Positions 13,662-24,935 of a stretch of DNA of 64,000 nucleotides are shown in pieces; position 1 is the stretch's first letter; every line of letters begins with the position of its first letter. Source of the stretch: Chlorokybus atmophyticus (taxonomy: Eukaryota > Streptophyta > Chlorokybophyceae > Chlorokybales > Chlorokybaceae); assembly GCA_009103225.1 (NCBI GenBank), contig RHPI01003389.1:513717-577716 (forward strand), written 5' to 3'. The notes beneath the pieces were generated by a model. The model was not told the origin of the DNA and did no database searches. It was given only the letters and a program-made list of their open reading frames with translations. The translations under genes were made by a program, and so were the position numbers.

Positions 13662-14512
13662 TTAGTTATAACCTATCCTATCTTGCATGGCCGAAGCCAT
13701 CTCGCACGCTGCAGGTACGCGAGTTACGTTAGTAGCGGGCAACTTGATGTTCGCAGGACTTAGTGGATGCACTCCGTAATTAAAAAAAACGGGGTTTCCT
13801 TCCTGCACACTCTCTTGCCGTGCATTAATGATCGCGAACTCGGCCATTGGAAGATGGACATCCCAATCACTCTGGTTCGAACTCACATAATGCCGGATGG
13901 TTTCCTCAATTATTTAATTGGCGCGTTCTGTCTGACCATCTGTCTGCAGATGATAAGCTGTGCTCATGTTCTGTTAAATTTGTAAGAAGTTGCATAGCAA
14001 CTTCTGGACCTGAGCCACAAATCGCGGTTCGCGATTATACACAAAGTTGCGAGGCAAGCCATGCAACTTGAACACAGACGCGACAAAAACCATTGCTAAC
14101 TCATGTGAGCCTATCTTCATGCGACAAGGGACAATGTGAACCATGTTGGTTAAGCGGTCCACAAATACTGCAACCGCAGTGTGACCTAATGCTGTCTCTG
14201 GGAGCTCAGTAATCAAGTCTATACTCACACTTTCCCATTTGCCATTAGGAACAGGCGATGGTCGCAGCAACCCAGCGGGATTCTGACGTAGCGGTTTGTC
14301 ACACGTGTCCACATAATGCTTTACGTCAACATGCAACAATGGCCACCAAAATAATTGTTGCGCTGCCTTAATAGTCTTGCAACTGCCAAAGTGCCCAGCG
14401 TATGGTGGATTGTGTCATCAGCTATGCATTTCGCACGCAACCAGGCATGGGTAGGTATCACCAAGCTGGTGCCCACGTAATACACGTTGTCTCGTAAGTC
14501 AAGCTTTTGCAC
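13662..14512 (-). pseudogene. Integrase remnant of the retrotransposon
   Basis: Three broken frames (14512-14321, 14339-13974, 13886-13662) carry a degenerate zinc-binding N-terminus. They also carry a catalytic-core segment with SIDLITELP and VFVDRLTNM, and a downstream MAEFAIINARQE-like part. At the second catalytic aspartate position the sequence reads VYNREPRF, so the aspartate appears to be replaced. Stops and frame changes separate the parts, so no functional integrase is encoded. Confidence 0.82.
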
Positions 14513-14796
14513 GTTCTCTTGTGAAAAAAATTATGGGTCTGATTCATACCCTGGCACAACACGCTTGCACAGATTCATCATCCGGAGATAATGAACCGCG
14601 CGTCGCAAGCAATTGCGCACGCATAACTGCCAACATTGACGGACATGGACTTTGAGGATCATCAACATTAATTCAGCCTGGCCGGTATACTCATTTAAAA
14701 GTAAATCGCGACAGAAACTCATTACAGCGAGCTTGTCTACGTGACAAGTTTTGCTATGTCGAGAAGTACACCAACGGGTTATATATTAGTTATAGA

Positions 14797-15914
14797 TCAG
14801 TCACCACTGCGAACCCCCTCCAAGTAACATCGCCATGTTTGCAGAGCATATACTATACCAAGCAACTCTTGCTCAGTGGTAGTAAAGTTCACCTCTGCTG
14901 GGATGAACTTCCTACTCTCATAAGCACAGGGTCCGCCATCTTGCAACAGTACTGCACCACACCCAAGGGTGGACGCATCGCTAACCACAGTGAAGTGCTT
15001 GTCCCAGTTCGGCAATGCTAACACTGGAGCCGAAATAAAAGTCAGCTTCACTTGTTGCATAGCAGCTTTTTGGTCCACTGTCCACAAAAATGAAGCATCT
15101 TTTCGCAACACTTTTGTTAAGGGCACCACAATTGTAGAGCACCCCATCATAAACTTGCGAAAGTAGTGTGCTAATCCCAAGAATGATCGCAGCTAATGTA
15201 TACTCGTGGGTTGAGGCCAGTCCTTTACAACTTGCACTTTGCAACGGTCAGGTTTGACACCCGCACCATTCGCAATGTGCCCCAAGAATGGCAACTGCGT
15301 TTTGAAAAAGTCATACTGTGCAAAATTGGCAAACAAGCGATGTGTACGCAGTAAGGCAAACACCGCCGAGTGCTGCTTATGCTCTTCTTTGGTTTCACTA
15401 AAGACAATGATGTCATCCAAGTAAACCATAACATACTTGCCAAGTATGCCATCAAAGATCTTATTTATTTCCTTCTGAAACACGGCGGGCGCATTGGTCA
15501 GTCCAAATGGTAACACTTTGTACTAATAATGGTCTGAAGGTGTTTTAAATGCTGTTTTGTAAATATCAGAAGGATGTATCTAGATGTAATGATACCCACT
15601 TGTCAAGTCCAGCGTACTGAAATACGCATTTCTTGACAGTTTATCAAACACATCATCAATCCGGGGTAACGGGTATCAATCTGTAACCGTGATCTTGTTT
15701 AAAGCACGGTAATTTACACACATGTGCAGCTTTCCATTCTTTTTCATAACAAACAAGTTAGGCGCGCCAAAGGGTGAAAAACTCGATTCAATCCTTTTTT
15801 CAATAACTTTTTGATCTGAGTTTCCATTTCCCCTCTCTTTTGGGGGCTCAGCCTATATATAGGCCGAAACGGAGGCTCACTATCAGGAATGAGTGGTATT
15901 GTGTGTTTAAAACC
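14797..15914 (-). pseudogene. Reverse transcriptase / RNase H remnant
   Basis: The minus frame 15516-15193 has MPFGLTNAP and YLDDIIVFS, the RT fingers/palm motifs. The frame 15180-14797 has FTVVSDAS and YESRKF, the RNase H start. The upstream RT half (15914-15517) still aligns with the family but is interrupted by in-frame stops at 15678-15676 (TGA), 15582-15580 (TAG) and 15525-15523 (TAG). At least two of these look like C-to-T changes of CGA or CAG codons. Confidence 0.88.
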
Positions 15915-16901
15915 TCAATCGGGAGGTAAGCCTGGCAACTCATTTGAGAACACATCTTGGTACTTCTCAATGATGTCTGCAACACCTTCTGTACTACCTG
16001 GCACAAAGTCGTTCGGCGATGTCAAGTGTATCAGAAAAGCCGGTGTGTTTTTGCGCAACGCACGTTTCACTTGTAGTGCAGCCAGTAGCGCAGGGTTGGG
16101 CTGCTTGAGCTCCAAGTTATGTGACCCCTTCACAAACAATGTTACACGCTTACCGTAAGCGTGACGACCTTTCTTTACTGTGCACAGGCATGCGCCAGCA
16201 TCCAATGTCATTTCGGCATTTTCCTGCCACTCCTGTCCTAATACCACATTAACACCTGATATGTTGATGGACACCACTACGAAAGTAAGAGTGGCATGAT
16301 AATTACTACTTATCACCTTCATCTGTATTTCCCCTTTCACTAGCAACGCACCCCCCGCACCGGCAGCTGAAAATGCTGAGGGTTTACACGCTGTCTTGTT
16401 GCGCACAACCCATTGTTCCTCAACAAAGTTGTGTGTTGCACCAGTGTCAATCAAGAAAGAACTTTTTACACCTGGCATTGTGCCACTGAATGTCCACAAC
16501 AGGGGTACCACCCGTCCTTGAAATGCAGCCAAGAGTCCGTAACCAATGCGAGGGTTGATTAATATTGCTGACAATCGCACTGTCCCTGTCTCACGCTTGC
16601 GCAACTGCTTCAGCATAGTACCCCCCCGAGTATGAGTTAAGCTTGGGCCATGATACTTTGGCACCATCACCAACACACTCAAAGTGTTGTGCATATTTTG
16701 CAACTCACACAACGCATGCAACACATCGGTTAGCATGTTGAATTCCACATGTACCAGCACACAAGCGTTCTCTTCCACTTTTTCAATATAAAAAGGTGGC
16801 AACTTGTCATGTGCTTGCCATGCATGTGTCATTACATGCACTTGGGATGGAACATCAAACCAGTTTGCTGCATGCATCTCAAGCAACTGGCTATCAACCA
16901 T
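15915..16901 (-). pseudogene. Retropepsin-type protease and spacer of the retrotransposon
   Basis: A 328-codon minus-strand frame contains FLIDTGATHNF, the DTG active site of aspartic retropepsins. NVVLGQEW follows as the second conserved protease strand. Its end, YQDVFSNELPGLPP, is the usual linker into reverse transcriptase. It lies in a different frame from gag, consistent with a frameshift or decay. It is listed as a pseudogene because the downstream polyprotein is broken. Confidence 0.83.
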
Positions 16902-16903
16902 CT

Positions 16904-17782
16904 CTAAATCAGTAACGGCGTAATCCTATTTAACCTTCTTTGCCTTGCCCTTCGCCTTTGCAGAGCGTTTTTTTGCAATGTGACCCGCCTGATGACGTAA
17001 CATGTGCGAGCCGCAGCAGGTGTAGCACCATCAAGAGACGTGCCACCAGTGGGAGGCGTGAATGTCTTCGCCTTCTTTGCCGTATGCGCACTCGGCTGAG
17101 GGTAACGCTTTCCTCCCACCCCCTGCGGTTTGGCCGCAGCTGCCACATGTGACTTGTCCTGCACCGCCGTGTCATCATTGTACATATACACACTCAGCTT
17201 CTGCAGCTTGGCCAAGTCCTCAGAAACCCAAGAAAGTCCCGTTGACGTGTTGTACTGCAGCTGATTGCGCACACACGCATCCAAGCCGCGCTTGTACAAC
17301 TCAAACTGCTCAGCCTTGTCCATGGGCATGAGGCCACTATTTGCGCGACCCATCAATGCTTGGAACTCCTGTAGAGAAACTGAAGCCACCCGACCATATT
17401 GTCGCAACTTGCTGAGTTTGTTGCGAGCCTGAGTAGTAGGGTCCATGCGGTCATAGCGCTCCACAAGGAACTGAAATAATGCCGCCACTGTCTTGGCCGC
17501 ACCAACCTCTATTTGCCTCGCCCACTCGGCAAGAGCGTCAGAGGGCATGAGCAACCCAGCAACATGCTCACCAACCGGGCGCTTCAGTGCCGTAAAGTAG
17601 TGCTCAGCGGTGACCACCCAGTCATGGATGCTGACATTGTCATTGGGCTTGAACTTCCCAGGCTTGTTTAATGTAACCGGCAGCCCCACTGATGCACCAG
17701 CTGCTGTAGTAGCACCCGCCACTTGTTGGCGCAGCGCCACAAACTCAGATTGCATAGCATCGAGGCATGCCGCCAACTTCAT
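16904..17782 (-). pseudogene. Gag-like protein of the retrotransposon
   Basis: The 292-codon minus-strand frame has a retrotransposon Gag core (IHDWVVTAEHYF, LAEWARQIEV, QEFQALMGRAN, FELYKRGLDACVRN). The C-terminal zinc knuckle is disrupted. A CCG...H-type signature lies in an adjacent frame near 17000-16930, so a frameshift has separated it from the Gag core. A short upstream segment (18010-17822) may be a further Gag fragment. Confidence 0.8.
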
Positions 17783-20100
17783 TTAGCCGGTCAGCTTGTG
17801 TTCCAAGTCAGGTCCTAAATACTAGAACACATCCTTACAATGTTGTGAGGTTTCCACCACCAAGTTAGGCAAAGCCTCAAACGCCCTTGGCTTCCCTTGG
17901 TAAGGGAGAGGCTTGTCGTATACGGTCATGAGAGCAGCCACTTTGGCATCACCTCGCACGAGTTGCGGGATGTTGTTTGTCAACTCGTGCTCAAGCATGC
18001 GAATCACCATCTCCTTGCTTGCGCGAGGGAGTGTGGCAAAATTTGTCTCATAGCCATTACGAACCTTCTGCGCCCAGGCATCCCACGTTGCCCGACGAAG
18101 CTGTGGGTGGTGTTACGAATGGGGATAAATTGTGAGAGATCTCACTCATGGTAGTGTCTTTTACTACCATAGCCTAGTGGTCGGGCCCCAATTGCATTAA
18201 GCAGAGCCTGACGCTCTTGGGCATACGTCTCAATGGCCCCTCCAATAACACTTCAAATGTCGACTGGTCCACCAAGAGAAGGCTGGTTGAGAGAAGCATC
18301 TCTCTTCTACGTGCCTTTTTCTTCCTTGTCACTGCATATAAACTTATAGCTTTCACTCGTGTTTGTCCCTCACTTTGTCATTGTTCGATGGTTCATATGA
18401 GGATGATGAGTCGGGAATGGCATAATAAATTTTGCCTCCCTCTCCTTGGTCAGACATCTGCCCAAGGATAATACTCATTAGCAAGCCACTTTTGTAGTGC
18501 ATAAAGACACAAGTTGTGCACTACAAAAGTGGCAAATCCTAGTGATTTTGTCTCGTCAAGTTTTGAGGGGTTGACGTGGAGTATACAGCCTAAACAAGAG
18601 CTCTCCACACACCTCCCAACTAGACAATCACTTTGGGCAAATCTGTCGGGTCGAGGGGAGTCGAGGGTCACACTGTCTCGGACAGCTGCATGGACAGCCA
18701 TACTGTGCTGGACATGCTGCTGCGCCACCTGTGTAACGCGTAGCAAAAACAGAAAGATGACCTCCCCCCTCATGGTGACAAGTGCTTCGTGCAGCTGGTG
18801 TGCTGCTGCTGGGTAGTACGGGCAGATGGAGTTGGTGTTTTCCCTAAGAACATGCTGTGGCGTAGCATACAGAGTCAACAAGCCACTACTATAGGTAGTG
18901 CTGTTTACACAGTTCTTTGCGTGAGTGGGAGAGAAATTACAATGTTAAGTGAGGTGAATGAGTAAGCAACACGTGGATGCTATGCCCTGACTGATGCCAA
19001 CAAGCACACCGCGACCAAGTACACAAAGCTCACAGCGAGGACAAGCACAGTGCACAAGAACATGCACAGGCTCTCACACGGTGAGGGGATTCTTGGGAAC
19101 CAGGACGGTGTGTTCGTAGTTCAAGTCGCTTCACAAGCTCTTAGCTTTCTCACTTACAGTGTCACCAGCTGATCCGGTGAACACTGTGCCTACTTATACA
19201 AGTCAACTCATGACTGTCCAGAACATAAGCTAACGGTCATATGGAGGCTATTTCCACAGGGAATGCCCACTCGATATAGAACCGGATTTATAACTGAACT
19301 CACAACTGAACAGCTACGCGCGGTGCCTATGCAGGCTATGGTCACGAGCTACTCTAGGGACATGACCTAGCTACTGGTCAGAGGCGCGCGCGGGTTGCCA
19401 TGCTGGTAAGCCGGGCGAGGGTCTCGCTGTAGGCATGCCCGATGACGACTGGCATGCTTGGGCAATAGGCATGACAAACCGCACGCAAATGCACGCGACG
19501 GTTCACGAACTATGGCTGCTTAAAGTTTACACTTTGTACAACCCAGCCAAACTCACAGTTGTAATTGACACGGGGTGCCAAAATCTCGTCAAATCGACCT
19601 CATAGGCCGATATCAACGAATTGTGAGTTTTTGGTTTGATATCGGCTGTATAAAAACATTCTGGCAGTCTTATTGCACTGACTGGTGGTATCGGGACAGT
19701 AGATGTTGCTACTGAACTGCCCCTAAGGGAATTTATCCAAAAAAAGTCGATAAAAAACCCTTACACCACCACGAATCCACATGGTGGTAAGCACACACAC
19801 AGTTGATTGTAATAAGTATGTGTTTACTATGTGATGTGCTTGCATGCAATGCTTCAGGGAGGGACCTAGATGGCCGCCTCTCTTTACAATAACAAACTAG
19901 GCAGGGTTAGGCAACAACTATGCAACCATACAACATTACACAACAACCAACAACAACCACTACCCACCCTAGCTAGGAGCTAGATGGCTAGTAGCCGCCG
20001 CCGTTGCCGCAGTCGCTGCCGCCTACCGCCACTGCCGCCTGCCCTTCGCCGCCGTCGCCTACCCTCCCACAGGCGCTTGCCGTCCTTGCTTCAATAACAA
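17783..20100. other. Long retrotransposon leader with foldback repeats
   Basis: About 2.3 kb lies between the 5' LTR and gag with no recognised gene. It contains three small inverted repeats: 18148-18170 (8-bp arms), 18485-18533 (17-bp perfect arms, 15-base loop) and about 18887-18903. A GCC-rich segment (20000-20090) lies next to the LTR. The part 18120-18905 may be an insertion of a small non-autonomous element. Confidence 0.5.
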
Positions 20101-20441
20101 TGTGAGGAGGGGTGCTACCGCCCCCTCCAATCCCCTACCCCAACACCGCCACCAGCCACAACGCCGTCACCGCCGCCGCCAGGGTAATTGCCGAAGCAGA
20201 AGATCCCCTGGTTATGGCGGCCGCTGAGTTAGTAGCACCGCCATACAGCTGATATCGGCATGGGACTCATATCCCATATCGATATCAGTGTTACAGATAA
20301 ATAACACTACATTAAGGCCTTAACACTAGGTTAACAACCTTAATACGGCTTAATTGACTGCATATACCCGTTGGGACCCTAATTTTATCCAAAATAAGGG
20401 CAGAGAACCTCTTAGAGGTATAGAGGTAGCACTCTGTTACA
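20101..20441 (-). repeat. 5' LTR of the retrotransposon
   Basis: Colinear with 12678-13011, with the same TG...CA ends. It is followed by aaagc, which duplicates the five bases before the other LTR. In the element's own orientation this is the upstream LTR. Confidence 0.93.
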
Positions 20442-20446
20442 AAAGC

Positions 20447-21075
20447 ATCCCATACACAAATGCGTGATACGTCTATTATACATTCAACATGTTATAGGAT
20501 TGTCCCCCCGAGAGAATGTATTCTCTCGGCCAATGTTGCGAAACGATAACCTTTTTAATGTATATTTTAATGATAAATGTCAAAACCGTTTTACGGCGTT
20601 GAAGTAAGTAAGATATAGGAAGTATGCATGGCGATAAAGGACATACATGTACATGTCATTCAAAAACCAATATTTCACAAATATACCTTGCAAGTTTGAT
20701 CAAGAGTGTTGGAAAGGGGCAGCATGACGTGACGGGCATAACGTGACGGGTAGGGCATGTTGAGCGTGACGGGCGTGATGGGTATGGGGCATAACCGTGT
20801 TACGAGCCTATCTATGCTCTTCACACAATCTGCTCTCAATCGCCAGGAGAACTGCCCCTAATTAAGGGCATAAGCTGCCGGAGGATGTTCTTTTGTGCTC
20901 CTAGCGAGGATGGCAACTGCGGATGACATTGTTGTGCAACAAACTCGCGCTAGTACGGTCATGATGTCATCACCATCTACTGGTCGCGCTCTGTTGCCCG
21001 GTTTATAACGCGCCGTTGCGAAAAAGCGAGAAACCGGTCACTTGGATGTGAGTAATGCAGAGTACTACTCTAGTA
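20447..21075. other. Intergenic DNA between two mobile elements
   Basis: Holds a short degenerate repeat of gtgacggg units (about 20728-20782). No gene is seen. Confidence 0.45.
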
Positions 21076-24000
21076 GAGGGTCCCTATTTGGCGCATTTTT
21101 TGGGTGTTAAGGGTTTAGCGGGCGCGTTAAATAGTACTTGGCGGCAAAGTTTATATGTTTCTGATTGCTTAGGACCTAGGCTACACGAGGGTATTTTTAT
21201 TTATTTTTTGGGTTGAGGGTAGCTCATGCTATAGCGCGCCAAAGTTAGGGGTGGCCTTGACACCTAAATTGTGCATACGCTAATTTGGCCACTTCACAAC
21301 GCCTGTCTAGGCGTGACAGGCAGTATTGATGTGTGAGGTTGATGGCGGCTGTCAAAGGCAGGGTTGCAGCCAATTGCTGTGCGTTGGCAGGCTCTAAGGC
21401 AGGCTGTGATGCAGGCGGTTGGCTGTTGATAGCTATCGTGGTTGGCGAGAGCTTTTGCCGCTACAATAGCCCGCCTTGGTTGTTGTCATGTGCAAGGTTG
21501 TGGGCGCTATGAAGGGTTAGCGGGTCAGCGGCGGCGCTTTCGGTGTGTGAGGCCTTAAAGCTCACGGTATGTATGGCATGCCTCGTGCATGTTCATGAGG
21601 TGTGTGTGCACAAGTGCTTTGTGTCTGTGTATGTGTGTGTGGTTTGCTAGTTTCCTTGTTTGCTGGTTGCATGTATGACATGTATGCGTGCATGCACAGT
21701 GTGTAAGGTGTGCGGCAAGTTGTTGCACACATTGCTGTTGTTAACTCTGTACAAGTAAGAGGTTTTCTCACTATTTGTCTGCCTGCAGCTGCCTCAGCCA
21801 AGCTTGAGATCTTTACGCCTGTTCTCCCTCCACTGTGCTTTTGCTTCTCTTCCCCCTTCCGTCACATACGACAACGGCGTCAGCATCCTGCCAGCGAAGT
21901 CCTCCTCCCAATCCCATAGGGGTACTCCCCACTGATTGTTGCATTCCATGGCATTCCAAGTGTAGCACATAAGCAGAGCCTCCGCCTCCTGTATTGTCCT
22001 TTCCCGCTGATCTGCTGACATGTGAGCCGCTGCAGCAGCTGCTTCCTGCTCCCTTTGCTTCTCTGCTTTCGCTTCATGCTTTTCTTCATTCTTTTTCTGA
22101 GCTGCTGCACTCTTTTGCATGCGTTTCATGGCTGCCTGTTTCTTCCTCAGATCCTGCGCAGCTGCCTTCTCAACTGCCGCAGCGGCTTCCTTAGCCTTCT
22201 TCCGCTTGGCTTCTTCTTTGCGACCTGCTGCTGCTACCTCTCTATCTGCCCGAGCTTGTGCCTCCTTCTCCAACTTCGCAACAATCTCATCATTGGTCAG
22301 CACACTGGAAACCACGCACCTTCTTCTTGCCCTTCTTCTTTGCTGCCTCTGCCTGCCCAACTTGTGTATGCGTTTGCCCATCTTGTTCCTTTGCTGCTTG
22401 CTCTGCGGGTGGGGTCTCCTCCTCAAGGTCAATGGCATCCAGCAAGCCCTTCATGGCTGGTGGGATGTTGGTGTCTTCTGGGTGTAATACTTGTCCAGCA
22501 CGTTCTTGTTAAGTGGCTATAAACCATAAGCTCTAAAGCCACCCATAATGTTCGCGGGTGCGAGTCCTTGCAGCCAGGGGTTCACCAGCAAGGACAAGAA
22601 CTCGGCTCTAGACGGGTCTGAGTTGTATCTTGTTTCTTGTCTTGCTCTGTACTCTTTGCGATAAAACTTCTTTGAAAGGATGAAAGCAGCTAACATCCAA
22701 GACTTGCAGGCGATGTGTGGTGTGGGGTGGGAGCACAAGGATGTGGAGACCCTGTTGCATTGCGAAGCTGATCATGTCGCTGTTGTATCTGCTAACATGC
22801 CCATCCACCACCAAGAGAGCAGGGTTTATTGTGCTCACACCTTTGGGCACCTACTTCACAAGATGCTTGGTCCACCTGTCAAAGATGTCTGTTGTCATCC
22901 ACGCATTTTGTTGTTGCATAGCAAACACCGAGCCAGGTACTTTCACCCCAAATGCTCCGCGTTGTCTTGTGTCATGCGCTTCCCCTTCATGATGCTGAGG
23001 AGTGGGAAGGTGTAGCCAGCTCCTGATACTGCTGCCATAATGGTAATATGCTCTCTGGTTTCTATTGTGGCTGTTTGAGCGCAACGTGCACCACTGCATA
23101 AACAGGTGACAGTCAGCATGCCGCACAGTAATTGCTATGCAAGTAATGCATTACCAAACATACTTGCCTCTCACAGATGCCTCGCTGGTTGTGCATGGTG
23201 GTGTCTGGCTCGACTCCCACCTCATCAGCAGAGTAGACGCGTTTTGGACCAACTCAACTCAAGTCTGCCACTACCTTCGCCAAAAAGTCAAATTAATGAT
23301 AAACAACATCTCCATTCAAAGCACATCTACTGGCCTTGTCCAACGCCTCAGCCTTGCGGGAGGTGAGGTGCTTTCTTGCCTTGAAACCACGCTACCACTT
23401 CTTCCCAGGTATCCCTCTTACACACAGCTTGGCACGCTCATCTCCTGCTAACCTCTTCCTTGCTTCAATACACATTCCAGTCCAAGTCACCCCTCTCCCA
23501 CACTGGTTGATCACAAACTGAGCAAGCGACTCCTCGTCCTCTTCATCAAACAGAGTAGCTGCACCAGCACCCTTACATGCAATTCACATGCATAAGCACA
23601 TTCAGCACTTGCACATTGCACAAGCATTTACAAGCATTGCGCTCACTTGTACTTGTCGAGCAGGGCGGGATTGTCACAGTAACGGCGAAGGTTTGTCCTT
23701 GGGATGCCAAGATCAGACAGTGCCTCGCTGATGCTCATGCAGCCTTCGCTAATGCCGTGCACTACCCTCTAGATGTCTGGCATATCGAGGACGTAGTTTC
23801 TGTAGCCCTGTCGTCCCTTGGCACGAGCAGGGGTCTTGGCTCTCACACGTTTGCCCTGTGTTGCCATGGTCAGCTGGCATGTTATGCAAAGGGGTGTCTG
23901 AGCGGCCATGTCGCAATTATGCCAAAACGGTGCACACGAGCAAGCCACCCACCCTGCTTGTAGAGGCGACCATAGGTAGCAGCAGTCATGGTAAACAACA

Positions 24001-24625
24001 GCAGCAAACTGTTTATAATGCAATATTAAAACGTGTGCAACTCTGCCTGCCTTACACACGCACTACTTGCATGCCATTTCCCTCACCTCACCTATGCTGC
24101 ATCCTTGACCAACTTGCCTTACCACACAGTTGCAGCAACAAAAACTCTGCCAGACAAACTCACAATGTCTACACAAGCACGCCACAGCAACCAACACCCT
24201 CCCCCCCGCCCGTATGAGTAATACCCACCACTTAGGCACACTCCAAAAAGCTTATGCATTGCTTGCGAAACGTGTCACATGTAACTTTTGCAATTCATAT
24301 TGTAATTATACAAAATTTGAGAATTAAGCTGTGTATTGCCTCAGTAACACGTCGCAAAAACCCCTTTCCATTTACTCTTCGTACGCAACAATAATTAACT
24401 ACCAACATGCGGCACTAGATCGAGGCAGCCCAACACATGCTGTACCGCTCTTTCAAAGCTCCCGCCACATTTATCCGTTTGCCTTGAAAGTTGGTTTGAG
24501 GGTGTATTACACTTGCTATCTACCTAACCTATAAGTTTGACCGCGATTGCCTAAGGGAATCACAAGATAACCGCCAAAAACCGCGTTTTGGCCAAATACG
24601 GGCGAGTGGCCAACTAGGGACCCCC
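21076..24625 (-). mobile_element. Pogo/Tigger-like DNA transposon, decayed
   Basis: Imperfect terminal inverted repeats of about 20 bp begin with GAGGGTCCCTATTTGGC at 21076 and, on the other strand, GGGGGTCCCTAGTTGGC from 24625. Both are flanked by TA (21074-21075 and 24626-24627), the target duplication of the Tc1/mariner/pogo superfamily. A minus-strand transposase remnant occupies the interior. The total length, about 3.55 kb, fits an autonomous pogo-like element. Confidence 0.82.
21794..23867 (-). pseudogene. Pogo-like transposase pseudogene
   Basis: Reading on the minus strand, an ATG at 23867 is followed by a psq-type helix-turn-helix (ISEALSDLGIPRTNLRRY). A central segment has VYSADEVGVEPD (first catalytic Asp region). 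A DDE_1 core follows with LLVVDGHVSRYNSD, VLPPHTTHRLQVLDV and CFHPFK. The C-terminus is Lys/Ala/Glu-rich coiled coil (22438-21794). Several in-frame stops interrupt it, for example just before the HTH and at two or three sites between 23470 and 23230. The copy is therefore inactive. Introns may also have been present. Confidence 0.83.
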
Positions 24626-24935
24626 TACCCTAACCTCCTCCAGCTGGTTGGGCCAGTCTCAAGCCACCCCTTCTGCCGTGACACTGTGAAGTTCACCGTC
24701 ATGAGCCAGCAACTATCGCTGTCAGCCTTCCGCGGTCTGTAGCGCCGCAGCCAATTGGAGAGGAGCAGAAGAAGTCCACGCTATTGTGCGCGTCACACTG
24801 CCTAACTGCATGTGTCACACTCACACGTAAGCACTGTCCTGAGCACGGAGCACGTCGGTTCGTGGTCCGCGGCATTGGCGACGGCGGCGGCGGCGGTGTC
24901 GGCGGCATTGGCGTCCTCCAGGCCCGCGTCTCGTC

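Larger units (their letters stand above)
12678..20441 (-). mobile_element. Ty3/gypsy-type LTR retrotransposon, decayed, minus orientation
   Basis: The element is bounded by two LTRs (12678-13011 and 20101-20441) and a 5-bp target duplication, aaagc at 12673-12677 and 20442-20446. Gag, protease, reverse transcriptase, RNase H and integrase remnants read on the minus strand in that order, which is the Ty3/gypsy order. So 20101-20441 is the 5' LTR. A purine-rich tract (13012-13025 on the minus strand) directly before the 3' LTR fits the polypurine tract. Coding parts contain nonsense codons and frameshifts, so this copy is dead. The leader between the 5' LTR and gag is unusually long (about 2.3 kb). 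Confidence 0.93.

Noticed and set aside
20728-20782. gtgacggg-type repeats considered as a CRISPR-like array
   Set aside because: Irregular spacing, no conserved repeat-spacer structure, and the DNA is eukaryotic.
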